This document shows positions 1-64,000 of a stretch of DNA of 64,000 nucleotides, one piece after another. A model generated the notes under the pieces. That model saw only the letters and a program-made list of their open reading frames with translations, made no database searches and was not told the origin of the DNA. The stretch is taken from positions 231,819,733-231,883,732 of the forward strand of contig NC_081414.1 of NCBI RefSeq assembly GCF_030272615.1, written 5' to 3'. The DNA comes from Cryptomeria japonica. Its lineage: Eukaryota > Streptophyta > Pinopsida > Cupressales > Cupressaceae. Position 1 is the stretch's first letter, and every line of letters begins with the position of its first letter. A program made the position numbers and the translations under genes.

Positions 1-435
1 CACCGAACTCATTTGGTTTGCCAAGTACTCTCCAAGTCAATGTTTGCAACGACTTCCAAGTTTGTCGGCAGGTCTTGGTCTACAATATCGACATCAATTT
101 GGATAATAAGGTTTTGGGGGGAAATGATGCAGTTAGTGTACAATGACTATTATTATGATCCGATCATATGGTTTATTTGACTATGTATTAATTGTTGTTG
201 GCTTTGAGTAGTTATAAGCGATGGTTGGTCGCCGGTTGTGCTCCTCTTAGCAACTGCCGGATTGTTGTGTATCATCAAGGAAAGCAATATGATCTAGTCA
301 GATCAACTCTGATCCTTAATTGATCATCTCTAGTCTTCTTCTGTAATAATTTCATATATGAATAAAGATATACTGTATTCCTATATTCGGTATCCATTGT
401 CATCTCTATTATTAATTCATGTATTCAATTGATCA
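1..435 (+). mobile_element. 3' end of a truncated Gypsy-type retrotransposon (pol tail, polypurine tract, LTR)
   Basis: Bases 1-120 read as the degenerate tail of a Gypsy polyprotein (NIDINLDNKVLGGND). They end in a polypurine tract (GGGGGGAAA). An LTR probably starts at 125 with TGATGCAG and ends near 435 at a CA. It contains an AATAAA-type signal near 361. The left part of the element is outside the window. The LTR end is a guess because no second copy or target duplication is visible. Confidence 0.45.
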
Positions 436-2365
436 GATAGAGTTGTAAACACTACAGAGATAGAATTCTTTCCCCCCACTCAAGACAAGTCTATAATGAA
501 ATCCATTGACACAGATTTTCATTTTTGTTAAAAAATGGGAAGGGGCTAAGGCAAACCTATTAGGTATGCGGTTTAATGTTTCATCCTTTGACACACTTCA
601 CACTCCTATACATATTGCAATACATCCCCCTTCAAGTTAAGGATCACTAATTTAATTGCTTCCTCCTTGTACATATAATCAATAAGATTGTATTCATTAA
701 ATGAGGGGACTGTTTGTTTTCCATGCCTACTTTGTAAGCCTTTACAAGTTCTGTTCAGAGTAGGTTCACTTCCATTATTGGTTTTGGTTTTTGACTTCAA
801 TGTGCAAAAGTTCATAAAGGAAATGTCTACTCCGGATTATGCACTTTTGGCTCCATATTCCATATAGAAAGCATCCAAGTCCTACTCCTGCTACTTGTCC
901 ATATCGTCCTCCTATGACGAGACTTACTTTTGCAAAAAACATGACTCTGGATAGTCCAATATCCATCACTAATTTCATAGAGATGTTATAATTTTCAACT
1001 TAAGTTGAAGATTCCCCTCATGCGCCAATCCTCGGAGGCATAGTGGCATGATCTGTTTCCTTGGTTTCCTGGCCCAACATAAGCTGAATGAAAATTTTGT
1101 AACCCATTGTTGCCCACACTTTAAAGATCCAATCACATCAAAGAATTCTTGTTTTTGTCCTCGTGTAACACTATTTGCTTCCACTATTTCTCCTGTTGAT
1201 TTCTCATTTCCCTTTCACTTTCTCACGTGCAGTACAGATGTCTTAATATTTTAGTGTTTCCTATTGTTTTGATGTTTTGTTTTGTCCTTGAAGTAATAAG
1301 ATTATTTATTTTAATTTTTTATTTCTTTTTAAAATAATAAGTTTATTTATTTTAATTTTTTATTTCTTTTTGTGTTTGCGTCTTCCATGGCAATCTGCAG
1401 GTTTTTGCCCTCATGATACTTGATATTCATGCCTAAATGATTTTAACTTCAAGACATGGTTGCTGCAACCCCACATCCATTCCAGAAAAATGATGATTTT
1501 TGTTTATAATGTTTGATGATGCCATCTAATCTTCCCCAATGGTTCCTGTACTCTTCAAGTCATGCAACCTAGATTAATGGCAATCAATTTCCACAATTGG
1601 TGTTTTCTAACTAACAAACAATTCTCCAGAAATTGCTGGCAACTAACTGTCCCATCAGGCCATCACTACCTTCTTTTGCTAAGGATAAGTACAGGTACGT
1701 ACAGTTTTACAACAAACTGGTAGACCAAGCTGCCTCAACAGGAAGACTTAATTGCCTCACTCTAACAAAAAGCCTCTAGCTCCCGAAAGGGACTCAGAGC
1801 TATGGATCTCATCAAAAAAGGCTACATTACACTTTGTATGCAATTCCTTAGTTCAATTTGCCCTTATGTTCATTCAATTCAATCCTTGAGTGTACTTATA
1901 CCATTTAGTTTCTGTTCTTACAAAAATTAAAACCTCTTGTTTAATGCACAAGTGCTGATTTACCTTGCGCCCTAGGTCTCAGAACAAAAAGATAAGTTTG
2001 CATTTTTTGCATGCTGAATCACAGCTAATTCTAGGTCTAATTCTTTAATTTTCATTTTTCTGTGTAAGAGAATTATCATTTCCTTCATTTTTTTGCAAAA
2101 AGAGTTTTTCCTTCCAATTTAGAGAGAGGTTTATCCTCACACACCATTATGTTTCACGTTGCACTGGAAGGTGAGAATTAGAGTGCTCTTATTATATGGC
2201 TGAAACAAATAAGGAACAAAAAGGTAGGCAAACCCAACCCAGCTCCTTGGAAAGATTGCCTAGGAGCAGTACAAATAAGTGACAAAATGAAATCCATATC
2301 AAGACACATAGTAACATAAAATCCTGCATTAGATATTTACAAACGCTAAGATTTTCAACACTTAC
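436..2365. other. Intron 8 sequence, no recognised feature
   Basis: This is AT-rich non-coding sequence inside the GDAP2-like gene. The only structure I see is a short tandem duplication of an ATTTATTTTAATTTTTTATT block around 1300-1371. Short open frames here match nothing I know. Confidence 0.5.
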
Positions 2366-56236
<53,871 letters not shown>

Positions 56237-56304
56237 TTTTCCCCTTTTTCTCTCCAAATTTTGCTGTTACCTAATTTTTTCTTAAAAAACGTTGTCGGAA
56301 CACA

Positions 56305-56311
56305 CTATATA
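56305..56311 (-). promoter_or_regulatory. TATA-like box of the GDAP2-like gene
   Basis: On the minus strand the sequence reads CAATATATAGTG, about 70 bp upstream of the ATG at 56236. This spacing fits a TATA box with a short 5' untranslated region of roughly 40 bases. It is inferred from position and consensus only. Confidence 0.45.
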
Positions 56312-56339
56312 TTGTAGCTGCGCACATACATTTCGGATT

Positions 56340-56750
56340 TTACTTGTCCGCTACGACGAATTCTCATATTTAACTACCTTTGTTGTCAAATTCTTCTTAA
56401 AATCAACAACATTCTCCAAATCAACAGTTGTAATCCTGGCAACAATATTCTTCCCCTTTAAGCTGTAAATGTTTTGAAACCCCAAATTGATGCTAACAAT
56501 AGAAATGAAGCTTATTTTCTGGCTTCGATCGGCGGCTCTGCGAATCGACCACCTGACCTCCGTCCGTATAAGTTTTTCGGTTCCTTTAAATCCGCGGGCG
56601 ACCTTCTGTCGTTTGACGGAAAAACTTCCGGCGTTTCTTTGCCCAGATTTAATGATTGACAGCGTGTTCTGCATGCCGCCCAAAGAAAAAAATTACCACG
56701 TGTTACCACCAGATGTCCACTTCGACAAACGCAAGAACTCAAACTGCAGT
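56340..56750. other. GC-richer segment upstream of the GDAP2-like gene
   Basis: This 5' flanking segment is less AT-rich and has open frames on both strands of 60-110 codons (for example 56474-56659 plus). CACGTG occurs near 56696. None resembles a protein I know. It could be promoter sequence or an untranslated first exon of a divergent transcript. Confidence 0.3.
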
Positions 56751-57740
56751 AGGATACACAATGTATATGTATCTATATATATTTTAGTATTGAATTTTCT
56801 TTCACAAGAATATTCGTAGAGAGTTTTAAAAATGATTTTCAAACAAATTAAAAAACTATGATAAGGTGGACAAAGTCATAAAAAGAATCACTCATTTTCT
56901 TTTACTATTGAAGATGACAAATCTTGATAAGTATGACATTTATTTCTTTTCTCCCTTTGTGATTAAATGCCATTTAAAATATTACTTCTTTGATTCAAAA
57001 GGTTGGATGTGACATTCTTTTAATCATTTTCTTTATTTAATGGACTTGCTAAAATTTGGTTGTAATTAGTTTTTTCTTTTTTTCTTTTTATTAGAAGTTC
57101 ATATTATTAAAAAGATTACTTACTATTTGATATGAGAATTAAGTTTGTGTGGACACAATCCTAATCTCATCTTTTATATTGTACTAATGAGGGTTTGAAC
57201 CTACATAGCTTCATCCTAATTGTAATCAATCAATTGATCTGCAATCCTTTGGTAACAAAAAAAATTCTTTTATCACTACTTGTCATTAGGCAATATTAGT
57301 AGCAATGCTATTGCAATGAAATTAAAAGTTTATTTAAACCAATTGTAAGCAAATATTTTCTTTTTGACAAAATTTGCTCTTTATACAATTAAATGTGACC
57401 TGATGTAGATGATGACCACACACATAGTGCCCTCCCCCATCATTTCATAAAACTTAGACAACAACATTAACCCTTATGAAATTTTCATATTTATTATAAA
57501 ATATGAATATAATACATAATATATTTTATTTTAAACAAGTGGCAAGTACTTGCCTTCGTAGTATTGTAATAAAAATATTTGTTGTAATTCTTAATTATAA
57601 TGTTAAATTATTGTTAATTTAAAATTATATTATTTTAATTATATTTTTGTAATATTAACAATAACTCTCACTTCAATAGAATAATATTAATAATTATAAT
57701 ATAACATAAACATTATAGTAAAAGTATGAATAATTCGGCT
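56750..57740. other. AT-rich intergenic sequence
   Basis: I see no gene, repeat terminus or RNA structure here. Confidence 0.5.
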
Positions 57741-57799
57741 CATTAATTGGCCTGATCAAGTTAGTTTGGAATCCGAGAAAATGAAGGTGATGGAATGGT

Positions 57800-58232
57800 A
57801 CAAACTAAGGGAATGATGGTTTAAAATAAATTTTGATCAAGGAAGCTAGATTTGTGGCACAAGACTGGGAAGGTACTTGTAGCAATCGGAATGTGAAAAT
57901 TGGTCGAGGGAACGAACAATGAAGCCAAGGCACAAGCGGCAATTGAAGCTTTGAAAATGGGGAAAAAATTAGGTCTTTCAAAAATTTAGCTTAAAGGAGA
58001 TTCATTGATTATTATTAATGCATTACAAATTGGTGAAATACATGCATGGAATTTGAATAAATACATATATGTTCCCAAGCATTTACTATAAACTTTTGAA
58101 GAGTTTGAAATTAGGCATGTGAGGAGATTAGGGAACGATGTGGCAAATAGGTTGTCCAAATGGGTAGTGCAACTTGATGATATGTTGAGCAATACGGTGG
58201 AAGATTTTCGCAATCTTGAGCTTGATCTCTAA
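57800..58232 (+). pseudogene. LINE-type ribonuclease H (RVT_3) remnant
   Basis: All four catalytic acid positions of an RNase H fold are visible: KINFD (about 57822), TNNEAKAQAAIEALKMGKKL (about 57920), LKGDSLIIINAL (about 57990) and LGNDVANRLSKW (about 58130). The domain is interrupted by a frame change before TNNEA, a TAG just before LKGDS and a TAA after VPKHLL. Such domains form the C-terminus of plant LINE ORF2 or stand alone in RNase H-like genes. No reverse transcriptase is found upstream, so the source element is not proven. Confidence 0.65.
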
Positions 58233-58382
58233 GGAGTAATTGTACGTTGTTGTTATCAAAAGGTATTAATGGAATGTAATGGTGGTGGGGTGATGTGACA
58301 TGGGTTGCCCAAATGGTAATAAAACCTGCGGTGCAAGCACTTGGTGCTCGTAATAGAGGATGGGTGGTGACTAATTTGGAAT

Positions 58383-58967
58383 ATGGAAGCCACCTTTTCC
58401 TTGATAACACCAAGGCAACAATTAGCTTTTGGAGGCAAAATCATTGCGAAAAGAATAAAAAAATTGTTTAAATTTGATGATGATACTTTCATTCAAATCG
58501 TGGAATTTTTGCTTGGTGAAGAATTCTTGCAATTGGAGCACAGGTACATAATAGACATTGATATTGTATCAATGGTGGCGGTGTGGGGATTGGAAGCTAG
58601 GCAGAAAGAGGATGTTGAGTGGGTACTGAAAGATTGTGTGGAAAATTAAAAATATGGGTTGAAATCTATGTTGGAAAGGGCAAGTGTGGGAGCTAGGTTC
58701 TTACCTGCAAAGGAGACCAAGGGAATATATGAGACCCCTCAATAGTTGATGCCCTTCATTTGCTTGGTGAAGGGGACAAACAAGGATGAGCGTAGGGTCG
58801 AAGCTTATATCTGTTGGGATTTGTTAGTTCATTACCTATGGGAGAAGGATCATGAACATGCCAAAGGAAAGAGGAAGGTAAAGATAGAGGAAGAGCCAGA
58901 AGAAAGCTTTGAGCTAAAAGACCAATGGGTCAATAAACCCTTGAAGGCAGTGAGAAAGCATTGAAAA
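58383..58967 (+). pseudogene. Unrecognised broken reading frame, about 194 codons
   Basis: One continuous frame runs from the ATG at 58383 to a stop near 58964, broken only by TAA (58647-58649) and TAG (near 58734). It is in the same frame as the RNase H remnant upstream. The protein text is charged, with FDDDTFIQIVEFLLGEEFLQ, LERASVGARFLPAKETKGI and a Lys/Glu-rich tail ending KPLKAVRKH. I know no family with this pattern. It may be the tail of the same retroelement or a decayed host gene. Confidence 0.4.
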
Positions 58968-59394
58968 GAAATAGAAATTTATGTTTTTTGTTGTTTATAG
59001 TTCATTTTTGTAATCTCAGGTTTAAACAGTTTCATGTATAAAACAATAATATGGTTTAATTGAGTATATAGGGAAGAATTATGGTAGGCGGGGACAGGGA
59101 TTTGGTGGATATTCTAAAATGGACATCATTTTTTAATTTATTGTTAAACTCTTTAGTTGGTAGCACAGTGATGACAAGGCGTAAGCGGGGGTAGAGTTTG
59201 GCTGTCTTTTACAAGTATTAGGATATTGTTTTTAGAAATTTTTTGGAATTACCTTTTGTGATATGGGTAAACAATACTAAATCTAATGTACTATGTTTTT
59301 TAATATCAATAAAATATATAGAATTATCGACCAAAAAAAAAAATGAATATAACCCTAATTTAATTAAAAAAATTATATAATTATAATTATAATA

Positions 59395-59470
59395 ATAAAA
59401 TTGCAAGCCTCCTACATGGGAGTTCTTGGGTTTGAGTCCGCTCGAAGCCCATGTGTCCCACACACAAGCA
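59395..59470 (+). mobile_element. Possible SINE head
   Basis: TGGGTTTGAGTCCGCTC resembles a tRNA box B and sits beside A/T-rich simple sequence. No clear box A is seen. Weak. Confidence 0.25.
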
Positions 59471-59769
59471 ATGGAGAGATAAGGTGATGCCTAAGCATGG
59501 AAGCCAAGAGGGCACAAGGAGATATAAGGGTGTTATTGTCGAGCAAATATGAGGATGAGGCCCCTAAAAAATGTGGTCTCATTGGTTCATAGCTCCAGTC
59601 AAAAGTGATTCAGCTTTGGCCCATTACCATGCAAAAAAACAATAATAATCTTAAACTCAACTAATAATTATTAGTTTAAGATTATATATATTTAATTATA
59701 TTTATGTAATGTTGATTATAAATCTTAACAAGATAATGATTAATAATCATATTTAATTATATAATATAA

Positions 59770-59957
59770 GGGGATGACCCTTTGGTGAAATGGTGAGGCT
59801 TCTTGCCTATAGTGCCTACAACCTAGGTTCAAACCCCACGGGTTCGTCTCTACCGTGTTAACAATGGAGCATGCTTTACCATGGGGAGAACCTTGGAGAA
59901 ATAGTGGGGCTTCTTGCCTGTAGTGCTTACATCCTTGGTTCAAACCATAATAGTTTA
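59770..59957 (+). mobile_element. Tandem tRNA-like SINE heads
   Basis: Two related units (about 59770-59850 and 59886-59957) each have TTGG.GAAAT.GTG.GGCTTCTTGCC and a box B-like GGTTCAAACC. They lie next to a third, different tRNA-derived SINE. Confidence 0.5.
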
Positions 59958-59965
59958 AGTCCAAG

Positions 59966-60290
59966 GGGTTGAGCTTAATTGGTTAAAGCATTGAGTTCTC
60001 AATGTGGAGACCCAAGTTCAACTCCCATGAGGGACATCTTTGTGGAATTCTAAGTTGTGACTCTTGGTCTTCCATTGGTTGTATTTGTCACATTGTTTAA
60101 AGTGGATTTCTAAGTTGTGACCCTTGGTCTTCCAATTGTTGTTTCTAGTTTGGTGCTCAAAAGGAGCTAGTATTTGTAATAAGTTTGCTCGAAAGGAGCT
60201 GGTATTTGTAATAATTTTGTAACGTGGATGCTCGAATGAGCAAAAATGAGCTTTGTGATTCTATGATACTTAATAAAAAAAATATATATA
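59966..60290 (+). mobile_element. tRNA-derived SINE
   Basis: Box A-like GTTGAGCTTAATTGGTTAAA and box B-like AAGTTCAACTCCC are spaced as in a tRNA. The body has the AAGTTGTGACYCTTGGTCTT block twice and GAAAGGAGCT.GTATTTGTAAT twice, and it ends in an A-rich tail near 60275. It is related to the SINE at 15041. Confidence 0.65.
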
Positions 60291-61029
60291 AATAAATAAT
60301 AGAGTGAAAATAGGTTTTTTTTTAATGACTAAATGAAAAATATTTAAATTTATGATTAAACGCTATAATATTATATTGTATATGTTAGAGTTATCATGTA
60401 TTAGCTAATAATTATTTATTTAATTATTAGTCTATTATACTCTGTGCTTAAGATAAACTTAGGAATTTAATAATATGGTAGGTATTTAATAATTATTCTT
60501 ATTATTAAATACACATTAGCCCTTTAGGGTTTCTTTAGGGTTGCACAACTTTAGGGTTGCATATTCTCCTTTATAAGGATTGTATTGTACTTTTAACTGA
60601 TTCCCTCTCTGAATGATAATCTTTTTCTTCAAAGCCATTATTGTTTTTTGCCTCCATTCTTCTCTTGTGACAGGTATTTTGCTTGCAAGTGTTCTTGGGA
60701 TATTTGAAGTTGTATTTCTCAATTTCTTCATGGTATCAAAGCCTACATTTGTTGCTACTTGTTCCTGATTTTTCAGAAGATTTTTTGGAGGCTAAGGTTT
60801 CAAGTTTTTCGGAGTTTTTTATTTGCCTCTCGGGAGATTTGTAACATGCTGAAAATTTTAAAAGAAAATAACCATTCAAATAATCTAACCGTTGCAAAAA
60901 TAGCCGTTAACATAAACATAGCAAGATGGATTTTTTTTTATTTATTTTTAAATATATTCAAAACAGGAACATGAATAACAATAACTGAAAGATTAAGTAC
61001 ATTGAACTAAAAATTAAGCATACATGTAA

Positions 61030-64000
61030 TATTTAAGAAATAAATAACTTGCATGAAATGAAAGAGAGATAGGGTTTAGAGAGTACTTTTCAACTGATGT
61101 TAAATTCTTAACTTCAAACTCTGTCATGATACTAGTGAGGAGGAAAAGTATCATTAGGGCGCTTTTTCGCCCAACCACAGACTATCTAGTCCCCCGTGCC
61201 ATATCCTTCTGGACTGGCCCGGCCCTTTGTAGGGAGGTAAAGGAAAAAGAGAACTCAATGCCATCTGAGACTCGGTGTTAGGACCTACACTCTTCATTAG
61301 TCATACACTAAGGGTAACTCCCTACTAGTATGACGCTCTGACTAGGGGTGTATCCGGTGCTAAGGATCAAACTAGTGCATGCATTACGCAACACCACCTT
61401 GGCCAAGGTTCTACACTGTAAGCACGAATTTACGCGTTGTTAATGATCTCACCCTTCTCGGCAATAAGTCTAGGTTTTAGGAGTTTAACTGAACTCAAAA
61501 GGGAAACTAAGGCCCGATGATCTCAATTGGATAGTGTATCTAATATTGTTGATCGGTTGTTCGAGTTTAAGAAAAAAAAACTGAGTAAGCTCGATTAAGG
61601 TTTAAGTAGTCTTCTAAACACGAGACTATGCAAGTTTCCAATTCTATACTGAGGGACCTTGCGGTTATTATTTCCTTCAATTAATTTTGCAGTTTAAGAA
61701 TTCAGTCTATATATCATACATAAACCGGTACGTAGTATTACACCTCCATGCTTCCATACACACACAACCTAGTATATGCAAGTACTTATACAGGTTGTAT
61801 ATGTATGTAAGCATGTATATACACTACATACACCTTATTCGCTTAGTCTGGAAAAGAAACAAGGGTACCAGTGAATAAGCCCCTTTCTTTCCATAACGGA
61901 AATAGAATGGACTGTTTCTACAAGGGACTAATACATTAACCCAGCACTGATATAAAAAAAATGATCCAGTAGTTCCATATAAGCAACTCAGATATCTATA
62001 GATTGCCCAAAATCTTTTGTGAGGGAAGCATGGTTTTGTTGTTCAAGAAGCTACATCATAGTTACAAGAGAAGACAATGTCTATATTTCTTTAGAATTAG
62101 TGAACTGTTCAAACCCTTGTCTAACATCGGTACTATAGGTTCTTTTATACCTTCACATTTTACATCAGACTTAAGGAAACCGTTGTGTAGGTTCTTATGC
62201 ACACATATTTATATGTATACTTACTGTATATACAAATATATGTATAAAAATCTATTACAACTCCTCACATTAATAGGAACAAAATAAACAGATATAGTCA
62301 CAGCTATGTAAGCCCCCCCTTACTTTATATATGAAAATAAAAGCAGAAAGGAAGGATAATTACTTCCTGATTTACAAAAGACATCTAGGAAATTTGGTTT
62401 AACTATAAGGTAATGCAGCTGTGGTACGTATGTCTTCTTGCTCACTTTTTTTTAAACTACTCAAACCCTTCCTAGATTTCAATAGGACCCATTATGTTCC
62501 CTCACTAAAGTTGAAGATACATTATGTGTTTCATTTAATTGCATAGGGCTAACCCTCTCTTTAATTTCCAGAAATAGAATTATTACTGAAATAATAACAG
62601 AGTATTAACAAGAGAAAAGCATGTATGCACTTTCAATTTTAGACTACCACTGGACTCTTAACATAATACATTACATTTCTTCATGTTGGTTATAACATGA
62701 TTAAACTGAAATTGCAGCTAAAATAAATCATAAGAGTGCAGAAGGGTTTCAAACCCACGTGATTTGCCATGAAAATTTTTCAGACTTCCAGCATTTAACA
62801 AACCACAAAAGCATTAATGCAAATCCTTCTTTTAATTTTTTATAAGAGTAAATAACGGTAAGAAGAAGAGGAAATCGCAGGTCTGAAAGATAACATGACC
62901 TATGTTATGGAATATCTCGTCTGAGAACTCTCTAGAATATCAAATAGCAGAGTTGTGACTGAAGAAAGCACCCGACAAAACCCCTGTTCTTGTCATTTTC
63001 TAGAAGGCAACCGTAAAATAATGTCTTACCCCTTATCATTTTTTTTGCTTAAATATGCTAAAAGCATTTCCCTAGATGCCAAATTGCCCTAATACCAAGC
63101 GAATTCACAAATCAGCTTTAAGATTCCCGTGATTGCAGCCCTCACGCGTTCTGCACTTTCTTGGCTTCCTGAAGAAGCTCTCTCGTGAAAAATATCTTCT
63201 CCTTATCAAAATTAATCCAATGTTTCCTCATTAGCCTTTTTGTTTTTATTCTTTCAAATGCCTGATATCTTATACATTTAGAATGGCGACATAATAGTTT
63301 AATTTCCTTTCTTCTTTCATTATATATTTTTTTTACTTCTATATGCTCGATAAACATAAGGTAAGGAGGGCGATAAATTAATGGTTTGTTTTAAAACTTA
63401 TATTCCTCACAGTTACCATAATATATTCTTAGCCAAATCACATAGCAAAATTAGAAGGGACAACATCATATCTCCCTTTCACCTAACCCTTATTTGATTA
63501 TAGAGATGCTAATTTAAAGTTGGCAAAAGAAAATTTATTTAATTAAAAATAAATAAATATTGCCATACAATTTACAATTTAATTAAATATACGTATTTAT
63601 CTATATTTATATACATGCAACCTATACTCCCTACGAATACCTGACTGCGGTAGTACGTATACGACCAAGTATACATACTACCATACCCAGGTACTTGTAC
63701 AGGGTATATATGTAACGTATATATACATATACATAAATATATATATTTATATAATAAAAGTAACATTAGTCAAGCCACCTTAATTAATAATTAACGAAAT
63801 AATTTATTAATATTAATAACTAATAATTATTTTGAAAAGCGACAAACCCTAGGTTCTTTGTACTGACCTACCAGGTTACCTAGTGCACTGGCTAACAAGG
63901 TCTGACAAGATCAACATAGGTTTACCTGGCTTAGGTTAGGGTTTTCAAACGGCATCGAGTTCTTTCCTTCCTTTCACCTCCTGACCTGATGATACTTTCC
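61030..64000 (-). repeat. Long non-coding dispersed repeat, copy 2 (inverted, runs off the right edge)
   Basis: This is the reverse-complement counterpart of 17690-20350. The best-matching part is 61141-61500 against 19890-20260 (AAGTATCATTAGGG, GTGCCATATCC, CCTTGGCCAAG, CTTCTCGGC). The other end at 63860-64000 matches 17690-17830 (CTCCTGACC, GATGATACTTTCC). It has GTATGTATA microsatellites in the corresponding places (63590-63750). No coding sequence. Confidence 0.6.

Noticed and set aside
1-2365. CRAL-TRIO exons of the GDAP2-like gene
   Set aside because: No splice-flanked frame with the expected CRAL-TRIO motifs was found on the minus strand in this interval.
59824-59837. Possible functional tRNA gene
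   Set aside because: Box A and box B resemblance is present but no cloverleaf with an acceptor stem could be built; the unit is repeated in a SINE context.

Overview
The window looks like part of a gymnosperm, most likely conifer, nuclear chromosome. The evidence is sparse coding sequence, one gene carrying introns of 9.6, 12.5 and 30.1 kb, and introns packed with old LTR retrotransposons, solo LTRs and hAT elements. I cannot fix the genus from sequence alone.

The one convincing host gene lies on the minus strand, from the ATG at 56236 down to at least 2366, and runs off the left edge. It encodes a GDAP2-like protein (macro domain followed by a CRAL-TRIO/SEC14 domain in this family). Eight exons were placed by hand: 55910-56236, 25757-25834, 25553-25608, 25292-25411, 25112-25182, 24926-25019, 12262-12474 and 2366-2617. 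Every junction is GT-AG and keeps the frame, giving 403 complete codons in 53.9 kb. The macro domain is complete. The CRAL-TRIO part should lie left of position 1. A TATA-like box sits about 70 bp upstream of the ATG.

The rest is mobile DNA. Left edge: a Gypsy 3' end. Intron 7: a solo LTR and a 1.0 kb hAT-type non-autonomous element with 8-bp target duplications. Intron 6: a second, broken relative of that element, a SINE, a 300-bp direct repeat and one copy of a long non-coding repeat. Intron 1 (30 kb) is a nest of insertions: two non-autonomous Copia-like elements (28154-30098, 38356-41241) with matching LTRs; a solo LTR (31270-32973) and a 3.9 kb hAT transposon (32996-36910) inserted 9 bp apart in one arm of an older duplication; a Gypsy gag cut open by a 4.27 kb TG...CA insertion (43250-47520) that carries an array of about 23 AAAGTCCGCC motifs; a 2.06 kb solo LTR holding a complete 380-bp TRIM element; and Gypsy and Copia pol/gag debris up to 55.4 kb. 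Right of the gene (56.3-64 kb) lie a LINE-type RNase H pseudogene, an unrecognised broken reading frame, a SINE cluster and the inverted second copy of the long repeat from intron 6.

Most coordinates of mobile elements rest on terminal motifs plus target-site duplications read directly from the sequence. Family names rest on motif recognition without a database search.
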